Source: Treponema ruminis
GTDB taxonomy: Bacteria; Spirochaetota; Spirochaetia; Treponematales; Treponemataceae
Length of the DNA stretch: 64,000 nt
Assembly: GCA_017161305.1 (NCBI GenBank)
Contig: CP031518.1
Location: 806,001-870,000, forward strand
Direction of reading: 5' to 3'
Part shown: positions 18,251 to 27,700 of the stretch, in pieces
Numbering within the stretch: the first letter of the stretch is position 1
Layout of the letters: each line of letters begins with the position of its first letter
Position numbers and translations under genes: made by a program
The notes under the pieces: generated by a model
The model's input: only the letters and a program-made list of their open reading frames with translations
Told to the model about the DNA's origin: nothing
The model's database searches: none

Positions 18251-19896
18251 CGGACGATTTTTATGTCCTTGAGCATGAAGCCGCTTTTTGAAGGGCTGGC
18301 TCCGTTGTCAAAAATAAGGGCGTCGACCAGGCTCCAGCTGAATTTGTGCTCGCCGTTTTTCCAGCCCTCTGCGTTTGTCCAGCCGCCGATGTCTGAAAAA
18401 TCTTTGAGCGGGATGGTGACTTTGTGCCATTCTCCGTCTGCCTTGACTACCTTTGAATTGAGCGAGTATGAAGCCCGCCATGGGAAAATCTTTGACTCCA
18501 TGTCCCTGAAATAAAGGGAAATATTGAGGGCCTTGTCCTTGCTTTTTATAAGGAATTCAACTTGGGCGCCTGAATCCTTAAGTTCTGTAAAATCACAGGC
18601 CTCGCCAAAGCTGAAGCAGATCTGGCCGTATGGGCTTATGCTGCTGAGGAAAATGACCTGCTCGGAATCAATTTTATGGGTGAGGCTTCCTTCTGCGCTG
18701 TAGGCGTTGGCCTTTAAAAGCCCTATGCTGCCGTTCTTGTAGATTGTCCAGTCGCCGCTTTCCCTTGCATTGTTGAACCAGGTCTTGCTTTTTCCGGCCG
18801 GGAGTTTAAATCCCATTGCTTCCAAAAGAGGTGCGTTCAAGTCTTCCGGGAAGCGTGATTCGTTGGGCGAATTGAATACGCCGAATTCCTGGGTGTAATC
18901 CCAGCTTACCCGGATGATGTTTCTATCTGCCATCCAGCCGCATTTGATTCTGTACCAGTTGACCCTTTCTTCAGGCTGGGCATAATTCATGTAGACGCCG
19001 AATTCGTTGCACATGAGGGAAGCATTTCTCTTGTTTGCAAATTCAACGGCCTTGTCCAGAGGTGAGACCAGAACTTCCTCTGAGGAATTCTTTTCGTAGT
19101 TCTTGTATTCCCTTTTTTCGTCCTGGCTGGCATTTTTTGGAAGGGGAGGCATTTTTTCCTTTACATAGGGGAAGGGAATGTTAGTCAGCCGCTTGGTGTA
19201 GGTCCATGTAGCTCCCTGATGAGTGAAAAGGAATGGCGTGTAATCGTGGAAATTGTAAATCAAATTGTCGTCGTCATAATCAGGAAGGGCCAGCATTGAG
19301 TCCAAAGAATTCCAGTCACCGCCGCCGACTATAATCGTGTGGCTTTTGTCGATTTCTCGGATAGCCTTTAAGACATTTCCCTGAATTTTACCCCATTTAC
19401 TGATGTCGGACTTGAGGTTTCCGCTTGAAAAATGAGGCTCGTTCATAACTTCGTAGACAATGTGGCTGCCCCTGTCCTTGTAGTGCTCTACAATCTGGGG
19501 CCAGATTTTAAGGAGGACCTTTTCGATTTTGGGATTGGTCTTTGAAGAGCCGTTGCAGTCGTTGTGAAAGTCAATGATGATGTAAAGACCAAGTTCCTTT
19601 GCCCAGTCAACTGCCTTGTCAATCATTTCAAAACATTCGGGCACAACTTTGTATTCTGATGAGCCGTCATTCCAGATTTCAAACCAGACTGGAAGACGGA
19701 CAATCTCGACTCCCATGCTCTTGAGGTTTTCAAAATCCTGCCTGCCGTAGCGGAGGGTGTTGAGGCGGTTGTATTCAAGCCAGCCTGGCAGGTTTATGCC
19801 CTTGGAAAAGGGAAGTGACTTTTGAACGCTCTGGGCGGCAAATCCAGATCCAGCAAAAAAACTCAAAATTAAAAATAAGGAAAATAGTTTCTTCAT
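18247..19896 (-). CDS. secreted glycoside hydrolase family 5 (endoglucanase-like) with C-terminal carbohydrate-binding-like domain
   Basis: An exported enzyme that probably cleaves beta-1,4-glucan or mannan. The start at 19896 gives a clean signal peptide ('MKKLFSLFLILSFFAGSGF'). The GH5 barrel (about residues 25-370) has the acid/base Glu in 'YEVMNEPHF' and the nucleophile Glu in 'LMCNEFGVY', plus 'LYIIIDFHND'. The last 150 residues form a beta-sandwich with 'WHKVTIPLKDF' and 'FSWSLVDALIFDNG', like CBM11/CIA30-type modules. The promoter lies directly against the ATG. Fine substrate cannot be told from sequence alone. Confidence 0.85.
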   Translation of the reverse strand: MKKLFSLFLILSFFAGSGFAAQSVQKSLPFSKGINLPGWLEYNRLNTLRYGRQDFENLKSMGVEIVRLPVWFEIWNDGSSEYKVVPECFEMIDKAVDWAKELGLYIIIDFHNDCNGSSKTNPKIEKVLLKIWPQIVEHYKDRGSHIVYEVMNEPHFSSGNLKSDISKWGKIQGNVLKAIREIDKSHTIIVGGGDWNSLDSMLALPDYDDDNLIYNFHDYTPFLFTHQGATWTYTKRLTNIPFPYVKEKMPPLPKNASQDEKREYKNYEKNSSEEVLVSPLDKAVEFANKRNASLMCNEFGVYMNYAQPEERVNWYRIKCGWMADRNIIRVSWDYTQEFGVFNSPNESRFPEDLNAPLLEAMGFKLPAGKSKTWFNNARESGDWTIYKNGSIGLLKANAYSAEGSLTHKIDSEQVIFLSSISPYGQICFSFGEACDFTELKDSGAQVEFLIKSKDKALNISLYFRDMESKIFPWRASYSLNSKVVKADGEWHKVTIPLKDFSDIGGWTNAEGWKNGEHKFSWSLVDALIFDNGASPSKSGFMLKDIKIVR

Positions 19897-19904
19897 GATG
19901 AAAT

Positions 19905-19933
19905 ATTGTAAATGACTAAGGTCCAAATGACAA
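19905..19933 (-). promoter_or_regulatory. promoter abutting the GH5 gene (leaderless)
   Basis: On the minus strand, TTGTCA (19933-19928), a 17-base spacer, and TACAAT (19910-19905). Only eight bases separate the -10 from the ATG at 19896, and there is no ribosome site. Confidence 0.55.
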
Positions 19934-19967
19934 GTTAAAAAGACTTCCATAAAAAGCCGATTTTCGC

Positions 19968-19973
19968 TATAGT
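19968..19973 (+). promoter_or_regulatory. carB promoter (-10 box)
   Basis: TATAGT within GATTTTCGC-TATAGTAT, which matches the asnB promoter at 16 of 17 positions. The -35 is poor (TTCCAT at 19945-19950, 17-base spacer). Confidence 0.5.
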
Positions 19974-19980
19974 ATATAGC

Positions 19981-20020
19981 GTCAAAGGCGACATCATTCC
20001 ACGGGGGTGCTGTCGCTTTT
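19981..20020 (+). promoter_or_regulatory. carB leader module: hexaloop antiterminator overlapping terminator
   Basis: GTC / GAC (19981-19983, 19990-19992) encloses the loop AAAGGC (A1, G4). It overlaps a 10-bp terminator stem (19984-19993 with 20011-20020) followed by eight T. Transcription should begin at about 19980, so the module is at the very 5' end of the RNA. The antiterminator stem is only three pairs, the weakest of the set. Confidence 0.6.
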
Positions 20021-20042
20021 TTTTATTCAGGCGAGGTTAGAA

Positions 20043-23000
20043 ATGCCACTTAATAAAAATATCCACAAAGTTATGATTATTGGTTCCGGCCCGATTGTAA
20101 TCGGTCAGGCAGCGGAATTTGATTATGCAGGAAACCAGGCTTGTAAAGCCTTAAAGTCACTGGGACTTGAAGTTTGTCTTGTGAATTCAAACCCTGCAAC
20201 CCTCATGACGGACCATTTTATGGCGGATGAGATTTATCTGGAGCCGCTTACGCTTGAATCTTTGCAAAGAATTATCGAAAAAGAAAAGCCCGATTCACTT
20301 CTTTCGACTTTGGGCGGTCAGACAGGCCTCACTCTGAGTATGGAGCTTGCAAAATCAGGATTTTTAAAGAGCCACAATGTACAGCTTTTGGGTGCCCGGC
20401 CGGAGACAATCGACAAGGCCGAAGACCGACAGATGTTCAAGGATACTATGGAAGCAATCGATGAGCCCTGCATTCCGAGTAAGGTCGTTACGACTTATGA
20501 AGACGCGGCTGATTTTGTTCATAATGTGATTGGATTCCCGGCAATTATCCGACCGGCATTTACGCTCGGTGGTACCGGCGGCGGTATCGTAAACAATGAC
20601 CGGGAGCTTGACGAGATTGCCCACAATGGCCTTCACCGCTCGCCGATTCATCAGATTCTTGTTGAAAAATGTATTTCAGGCTGGAAGGAAGTTGAATTTG
20701 AGGTAATGAGGGATTCAACAGGCAACGTAATCACAGTCTGTTCAATGGAAAACTTTGACCCGGTCGGCGTCCACACAGGAGACTCAATTGTAATCGCTCC
20801 GACAGTAACCCTTGCCGACAAAGAATATCAGATGCTCCGTTCTGCGGCCTTAAACATTATTTCAGCCCTTGAGATTGAAGGCGGCTGTAACTGTCAGTTT
20901 GCCTTAAACCCGGATTCTTTTGAATATGCTGTAATCGAAGTAAACCCTCGTGTTTCACGCTCTTCAGCCCTCGCTTCAAAGGCCACAGGCTATCCGATTG
21001 CAAAAGTTGCGGCCCTGATTGCGGTCGGCTTTACCCTCGATGAAATTCCTAACTTCGTAACCAAAAAGACAAAAGCCTGCTTTGAGCCAGTTTTGGATTA
21101 TGTCGTAGTAAAAATGCCGAAATTCCCGTTCGACAAATTCGTTTATGCAGCCCGAAAGCTCGGTACCCAGATGAAGGCGACAGGCGAGGTAATGGCAATC
21201 GGCCAGAATTTCGAGGAAGCAATCTTAAAGGCTGCCCGCGGTCTTGAAGTCGGAGTAAAGGACTTGAACCTTCCAGCCTTTGTAAAGGAAAGTGACGAGA
21301 AAATCCGCGAGCGGGTAACAAAATGCACTGACCAGAGGATTTTTGCAATTTACCAGGCTTTGAAGAGAAATCTTCTTACAGTCGAAGAAATTCACGAAAT
21401 CACAAAGATTGACGAATGGTTCTTGTGGAAACTTGAAAAGATTTGCAATGCCGAAAAAGCAGCCGGCGAAAAGATGCTCTTCCAGCCAAAGAGTTTCAAA
21501 ATGGTTGATACCTGTGCGGGCGAGTTCGATGCGGAAACTCCGTATTTCTACTCAACGACATCAGGCGAAAACGAAGCCGAGACCTTCCTGAATGAAAGAA
21601 AACGCTCATCAAAAGGAACTATCGTAGTCCTCGGTTCTGGACCAATCCGAATCGGTCAGGGAATTGAGTTCGACTATGCTAGCGTTCAGTGCGTGCGTGC
21701 CCTCAAAAAACTGGGCTACGAGGTCGCAATCGTAAACAATAACCCTGAGACCGTTTCGACAGACTTTGACACGGCGGACAGGCTTTACTTTGAGCCGCTA
21801 ACTCCGGTTGATGTCATGAATGTCCTTGCCGTTGAAAAGCCGCTCGGCGTTGTAGTTGCCTTTGGCGGCGGAACTGCGATTAAGCTTGCTAAATTCCTTG
21901 ACGAACAGGGAATCAAGATTCTCGGAACCAGTGCCGATGCAATTGACCTTGCCGAAGACCGCGAGCGTTTTGAGGAGCTTTGTGACCGGCTTCAAATCAA
22001 ACGGCCGAAGGGAATGACCGTCTTTACTGAGGTTGAGGCTCTTGAGACTGCCGAAAAAATCACTTACCCGGTTTTGATGAGGCCTAGCTATGTTTTGGGC
22101 GGCCAGAACATGATTGTTGCCCGAAACTCTGCTGATGTAAAGGAATACATGGCAATCATCCTGCGCCAGAAAATCGAAAATCCTGTTTTGATTGATAAAT
22201 ATATGGAAGGAAAGGAACTTGAAGTCGACTGTATCTGCGACGGCGAGAATGTCCTTATTCCTGGAATCATGGAGCACATCGAGCGTACCGGAATCCACTC
22301 AGGCGACTCGATTGCAGTCTATCCGGGCGAGTTTGAATCTGACATCGAATCAAAAATCGTAAAGCAGTCGGTTGACTTAGCCCTTGCCCTGGGAACAAAA
22401 GGTCTTGTAAACATCCAGTATTTGATTTACGAAAATGACCTCTATATCATCGAGGCAAATCCGCGCTCAAGCCGAACCGTTCCTTACATTTCAAAAGTTT
22501 CGGGCATTCCGATGATTGACCTTGCAACCCGGGCAATGCTGGGCGAGAAGGTGAGTGAAATGGGCTACGGAACAGGCCTCTACCGAAAGCCGAATTATTT
22601 TGCAGTAAAAGTTCCTGTCTTCAGCTTTGAAAAGCTCATGGATGTGGACACTCATCTTGGTCCTGAAATGAAGTCAACCGGCGAAGTTCTGGGAATCGCA
22701 AGCACAAGAAATGAAGCAGTTTTCAAGGGCATGGCCGCTGCAGGCTGGAAGAGCCTGAAGACTGGCGGCGTTTTGTTCTCTGTTCGCCAGAGCGATTTGC
22801 CAGAGCTTCCGTCCCTTGCCCGAAAATTCTATGATCTGGGCTTTAAATTGTACGCTACCAGCGGAAATGCGGCTACAATCGAGCGTTCCGGCATGGAAGT
22901 TGAGTATGTTGCAAAAGTTCATGAAAACTACAATGACAATGTAATGACCCTGCTTGAAAGCGGAAAGGTAGTCTATGTCGTTTCAACCTCAGCCAAGGGC

Positions 23001-23162
23001 CGAGACCCGGTAGCAGAAAGCGTCAAGCTCCGCCGCCTTGCAGTAGAACGTGACATCGACTGCCTCACAGCCATCGACACGGCAAATGCACTGGCAGACT
23101 GTTTGGCAAGCCCCTATACGCTAGGAAATGCAAGCCTGGTAGACATCAACCACGATTTATAA
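20043..23162 (+). CDS. carB: carbamoyl-phosphate synthase large subunit
   Basis: CarB makes carbamoyl phosphate from bicarbonate, two ATP and ammonia supplied by CarA. Two ATP-grasp halves are visible: 'VMIIGSGPIVIGQAAEFDYA' opens the first and 'VVLGSGPIRIGQGIEFDYA' the second (from about residue 530), each with 'EVNPR' or 'EANPRSSRT' metal-site motifs. A C-terminal MGS-like allosteric domain ends the 1039-residue chain. I chose the ATG at 20043 behind GAGG; a GTG at 20007 lies within the terminator. It is monocistronic and far from carA, but shares its leader type. Confidence 0.95.
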   Translation: MPLNKNIHKVMIIGSGPIVIGQAAEFDYAGNQACKALKSLGLEVCLVNSNPATLMTDHFMADEIYLEPLTLESLQRIIEKEKPDSLLSTLGGQTGLTLSMELAKSGFLKSHNVQLLGARPETIDKAEDRQMFKDTMEAIDEPCIPSKVVTTYEDAADFVHNVIGFPAIIRPAFTLGGTGGGIVNNDRELDEIAHNGLHRSPIHQILVEKCISGWKEVEFEVMRDSTGNVITVCSMENFDPVGVHTGDSIVIAPTVTLADKEYQMLRSAALNIISALEIEGGCNCQFALNPDSFEYAVIEVNPRVSRSSALASKATGYPIAKVAALIAVGFTLDEIPNFVTKKTKACFEPVLDYVVVKMPKFPFDKFVYAARKLGTQMKATGEVMAIGQNFEEAILKAARGLEVGVKDLNLPAFVKESDEKIRERVTKCTDQRIFAIYQALKRNLLTVEEIHEITKIDEWFLWKLEKICNAEKAAGEKMLFQPKSFKMVDTCAGEFDAETPYFYSTTSGENEAETFLNERKRSSKGTIVVLGSGPIRIGQGIEFDYASVQCVRALKKLGYEVAIVNNNPETVSTDFDTADRLYFEPLTPVDVMNVLAVEKPLGVVVAFGGGTAIKLAKFLDEQGIKILGTSADAIDLAEDRERFEELCDRLQIKRPKGMTVFTEVEALETAEKITYPVLMRPSYVLGGQNMIVARNSADVKEYMAIILRQKIENPVLIDKYMEGKELEVDCICDGENVLIPGIMEHIERTGIHSGDSIAVYPGEFESDIESKIVKQSVDLALALGTKGLVNIQYLIYENDLYIIEANPRSSRTVPYISKVSGIPMIDLATRAMLGEKVSEMGYGTGLYRKPNYFAVKVPVFSFEKLMDVDTHLGPEMKSTGEVLGIASTRNEAVFKGMAAAGWKSLKTGGVLFSVRQSDLPELPSLARKFYDLGFKLYATSGNAATIERSGMEVEYVAKVHENYNDNVMTLLESGKVVYVVSTSAKGRDPVAESVKLRRLAVERDIDCLTAIDTANALADCLASPYTLGNASLVDINHDL

Positions 23163-23170
23163 AATAAAAA

Positions 23171-23194
23171 AAAATCTCCTTTTCAGGAGATTTT
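23171..23194. terminator. bidirectional terminator between carB and gltD
   Basis: A 10-bp stem (AAAATCTCCT / AGGAGATTTT) with a TTTC loop and long A- and T-runs on either side, between convergent genes. Confidence 0.85.
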
Positions 23195-23211
23195 TTTTTA
23201 GCTGCTTTTTA

Positions 23212-24747
23212 TTACCTCATCAGCCAGTCATCGATTGCCTTTGCACAGGCTCGGCCTTCTGCGATTGCCCAGACTACCAGCGACTGGCCTCTGTGCATGT
23301 CTCCGGCCGTGAAGATTTTTTCGTTTTCGGTCTGGTAGCTTTCTGCTGAGGATGTGACTACTGTGTTTCGTGGAGAAAGCTTTGTTCCGAATGATGAAGC
23401 TGAGTATTCTTCTGCGCCCAAAAATCCTGCCGCAACAAGAATCAAATCTGCCTCAAGTTCCTTTTCGCTTCCTTCGATTTCAACGAGTTTTCTTACTCCG
23501 TCAACGTTCTTGAACTCGACTTCAACTGTCTTTACGCCGGTGACTTTTCCGTCCTTTGAATAGACTTCCTTGATTGTGGTTTTGAAGACCCTCGGATCAT
23601 GGCCGAATTTTGCGATTGATTCTTCTGCACCGTAATCAGTCTTGAGGGTTTTAGGCCACTGTGGCCACGGATTGTCTGCTGTGCGCTCGAGAGGCGGTTT
23701 CGGCATCATCTCAATCTGGGTGACGCTTTTTGCGCCCAGACGGATACAGGTTCCGGTACAGTCGTTGCCTGTGTCACCGCCGCCAAGGACAATTACGCTT
23801 TTTCCTTCTATATTTATGCCTTTCTTTTCAAGTGAAAGGGCTATGTTTTTGTTGGTGATTACAAGGTCTCCGTCAAAAGATTTTTCAGCCTCGCTCAGGG
23901 CAACGACAGATTTTGTGACTTTTGTAAGAAAATCAACCGCGAACATGAGTCCGCCTTTTTCTGCCGGGAGAAGTTTTTCAGCTCCGCTTGCTGAGAGGGG
24001 GCGGGGATTTTTTGCACCGCAGCAGAGGGCTACGGCATCGTAATTTTTGAGGATGTCGTCAGAAGAGAAGGTGCGGCCGACATCAGCGTTAAAGATGAAC
24101 TGAACTCCCTCATCCTTCATCAGCTGGATTCGCCTTTCGACGATTTTTTTGTCCAGCTTCATGTTTGGAATTCCGTACATCAAAAGTCCGCCGGCCCTGT
24201 CCTCACGCTCGTAAACAGTGACTGAGTGACCGCGCCTGTTGAGCCAGTCGGCTACTGCAAGGCCCGCAGGACCTGAGCCGATTACGGCAATTCTCTTTCC
24301 AGAGCGGCTTTTTGGAATTTCCGGCTTCATGTAGCCTGTGGCAAAGGCCCTCTCGATGATGTAAAGCTCGTTGTCGTGAATCGTGACAGCGTCATTTTCG
24401 AGGTTGCAGGCCTTTTCACAGAGAGCCGGGCAGACACGACCAGTAAATTCAGGGAAACTTGAAGTCTTTAAAAGCCTCCATGCTGCCATGTCATATTGAC
24501 CCTTGTAAAGGGCGTCGTTCCATTCCGGAATAAAGTTGTGGAGCGGACAGCCTGTGACCATTCCACCTAATCTTATCGCGCTCTGGCACATCGGAACACC
24601 GCAGTTCATGCAGCGGGCAGCCTGCTCGCGGCGGGCCTTGTCGTCAAGAACAGGATGAAATTCCTTAAAATTCGTTATTCTTTCGAGTGGAGCAAAATTA
24701 CCGTTCTCCTTTCTCGCATAATCCATAAATCCAGTGAGCTTTCCCAT
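23212..24747 (-). CDS. gltD: glutamate synthase small subunit
   Basis: The FAD/iron-sulfur subunit of GOGAT passes electrons from NAD(P)H to the large subunit. The N terminus has the Cys-rich cluster region 'ARCMNCGVPMCQ' and 'GCPLHNFIPEWN', with 'FTGRVCPALCEKACNL' later. FAD and NAD(P)H Rossmann motifs follow: 'IAVIGSGPAGLAVADWLNRR' and 'VIVLGGGDTGNDC', then 'FTAGDMHRGQSLVVWA'. I start it at 24747 (511 aa); the ORF opens further upstream inside gltB. It lies 25 bases after gltB and is surely in its operon. Confidence 0.95.
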   Translation of the reverse strand: MGKLTGFMDYARKENGNFAPLERITNFKEFHPVLDDKARREQAARCMNCGVPMCQSAIRLGGMVTGCPLHNFIPEWNDALYKGQYDMAAWRLLKTSSFPEFTGRVCPALCEKACNLENDAVTIHDNELYIIERAFATGYMKPEIPKSRSGKRIAVIGSGPAGLAVADWLNRRGHSVTVYEREDRAGGLLMYGIPNMKLDKKIVERRIQLMKDEGVQFIFNADVGRTFSSDDILKNYDAVALCCGAKNPRPLSASGAEKLLPAEKGGLMFAVDFLTKVTKSVVALSEAEKSFDGDLVITNKNIALSLEKKGINIEGKSVIVLGGGDTGNDCTGTCIRLGAKSVTQIEMMPKPPLERTADNPWPQWPKTLKTDYGAEESIAKFGHDPRVFKTTIKEVYSKDGKVTGVKTVEVEFKNVDGVRKLVEIEGSEKELEADLILVAAGFLGAEEYSASSFGTKLSPRNTVVTSSAESYQTENEKIFTAGDMHRGQSLVVWAIAEGRACAKAIDDWLMR

Positions 24748-24772
24748 TTCTTTTTTCTCCCTTTTTCCTTTT

Positions 24773-27700
24773 TTACTTAGCCTGCATTGCTGCAATTTTT
24801 ACTTTGAGGTAGTCGTTTGGAATAATCTTCTTGAAGCGCGGAATATAACTCTCAAAGTCGGAAAGAATCTCCCTGCCTTTTTCTGAGCCGGTTTCCTTGA
24901 CGTGCTTTTCAAGAAGGGAACGGAGTTTTTCGACATCAGGATTGCTGCCGTCAGCAAATTTTTCATCTACAAGTGCCGTAACTTCATCGTCCAGGTCGTA
25001 CATCGTGACGAATTCACGGTTGAGCTTTTTGTAAACCTCGTGCTTTTCGTCGAGGATGTATGCGATGCCGCCGCTCATTCCGGCTGCAAGGTTTCGTCCT
25101 GTCTCGCCAAGAATGACCGCTACGCCGCCTGTCATGTATTCAAGGGCATGGTCGCCAGTTCCTTCGACAACAGCAGTTGCGCCCGAATTTCGTACGCAGA
25201 ATCGCTCTCCTGCAACACCGTTGATGAAAGCCTGTCCGCTTGTTGAGCCGAAGAGGGCAACGTTACCAATGATGATGTTTTCGTCAGCCTTTCCGCCAAA
25301 ATCACCAGCCTTTTTAACTACGATTTTTCCGCCGCTCAGGCCCTTTCCGAGATAGTCGTTTGCATCTCCCTCAAGGTAAACGCTCAAGCCCTTTGGAATG
25401 AAGGCTCCGAAGCTCTGTCCGGCACCACCGGCAAAATGAACTTTGAATGCATCTTCCTCAACTTTTCCGCCGTATTTTTTCTGAATCTCGCTGCCCAAAA
25501 TAGTGCAGGCTGTTCTGTCTGTTGATTCAATGCGGTAGTTTGAAGAGCTGGCATTTTCCTTCAGTTCTGCCAGAAGTTCCTTCATATCAAGAGTTGCTTC
25601 CAGCTTGAAGTCGTAGAGGCTGCGCTCAGTTTTCCAGCTTTCAGCTTTTCCTTCTTCTGCCTTTGCAAGGACTCGTGACAGGTCAAGAAGGTTTGCCCGC
25701 TTAAAGCCCTGCTTTTCCTTGAGCTTGAGAAGGTCAGTTCTTCCGCAAAGTTCCTCGACTGTCCTGATTCCGAGCTTTGCCATGAATTCACGGAGTTCTT
25801 CTGCTACAAAGCGCATGAAATTCTCAACATATTCTGCCTTGCCCTTGAAGTTTGCACGAAGTTTTTCGTTCTGGGTTGCGATTCCGAAAGGACAGGTATC
25901 GCTCTGGCAGGCACGCATCATTCGGCAGCCCATTGTTACGAGAGGAGCTGTCGCAAATCCGAATTCCTCCGCACCGAGCAGGGCCGCAATAGCAACATCA
26001 CGTCCGCTCATGAGTTTTCCGTCGGTTTCGATGATTACCCGGCCGCGTAAGCCGTTCTGAATCAGAGTCTGGTGGGCTTCGGCTAGTCCTAGCTCCCAAG
26101 GTAAGCCTGCATTGTGAATTGATGAGATTGGAGCCGCACCAGTTCCGCCGTCGTGACCTGAAATCAAGATTACCTGGGCACCTGCTTTTGCAACACCGGC
26201 TGCGACAGTTCCGACACCAGCTTCACTTACCAGCTTGACGCTAATTCGGGCATCCCGGTTGGCATTCTTCAAGTCGTAAATGAGCTGGGCCAGATCCTCG
26301 ATTGAATAGATGTCGTGGTGTGGTGGAGGCGAAATCAAGCTTACTCCAGGAGTTGCATAACGGGTCTGGGCAATCCAGGGATAAACTTTCTTTCCAGGAA
26401 GGTGTCCGCCCTCGCCAGGCTTTGCTCCCTGTGCCATTTTAATCTGAATCTCTTTTGCGCTGAGAAGATATTCTTCTGTAACGCCGAATCGTCCCGAAGC
26501 GACCTGCTTGATTGCGGAATTGAAGACAGTTCCCAGACGCTCTGGTTTTTCGCCGCCCTCACCACTGTTGCTTTTTCCGTGAAGGTGATTCATTGCCTCG
26601 GCCATGCACTTGTGGGCTTCCTCAGAAATTGAGCCGTAAGACATGGCACCAGTCTTAAAGCGCTGAACGATTTGGTCTACGCTCTCGACTTCATCAAGCG
26701 GGATTCCGCTGTTTTTGTCGTAGTTGAAATCAAGCATTGCGCGCAGTGTGTGTGGCTTTTCGTCAGCATCAACAAGGGCAGTGTATTCCTTGAATCGCTT
26801 GTAGTCGCCTTTCTGTGTCGATTCCTGAAGTGCGATGATTGTCTCAGGATTGTAAAGATGGTCTTCTGCTCCAGGACCCCGACGCATCTTGTGGTAGCCG
26901 GTTGAATCCAGGTGGCTGTTTTCCGTGAGGCCGTTTGGATTCCATGCCTTGTTGTGGTGATAGATGATGTCTTCTTCGATTTCCTTGAGGGTGATTCCGC
27001 CGACTCGGCTGACCGTGTTTGTGAAGTATTTTTCAGTGACTTCAGGGGAAATGCCGACAGCCTCAAAAATCTGTGCCGACTGATAAGACTGAACCGTGCT
27101 GATTCCCATCTTAGCGCCGATTTTTACGATTCCGTTGATGATTGCGAAATTGTAGTCGTTGATTGCCGTGTGGTAGTCCTTGTCGAGGATTTTCTGGTCA
27201 ATGAGCTCAGCGATTGCCTCATGGGCAAGGTAAGGATTTACAGCCCGCGCACCATAGCCTAAGCACATTGCAGCCTGATGAACATTGCGGACTTCAGCGC
27301 TCTCAAGGAGGATTGAAATCTTTGTTCGTTTTTTTGTGCGGATAAGATACTGCTCAACGGCACTGACAGCGAGCAGGGAAGGAATTGCCGCATGTTTTTC
27401 GTCAACGCCACGGTCAGAAAGAACGATGATGTTGTAGCCATCTTCATAAGCCGAATCAATCTGCTTGAAAAGATTTTCCAGTGCCACCTCAAGAACTGGG
27501 GGCGTTGTGGGGGTAGCCCCCGCAGAAGGGGTAGCGGAAGACGCGTCAGCGGCTGCAGCGAGGGGAAGGCTTTCCCCGCTTTCAATTTTCAATTTTCCGT
27601 TTTCAATTTTTAGAAGCAGTGAAAGTGTCGTCGTTCTCAGGCCTTTCTGGTCCAGTGCCTTGATTTTAATCAGGTCTGTGCCTGTGAGGATCGGATTGTG

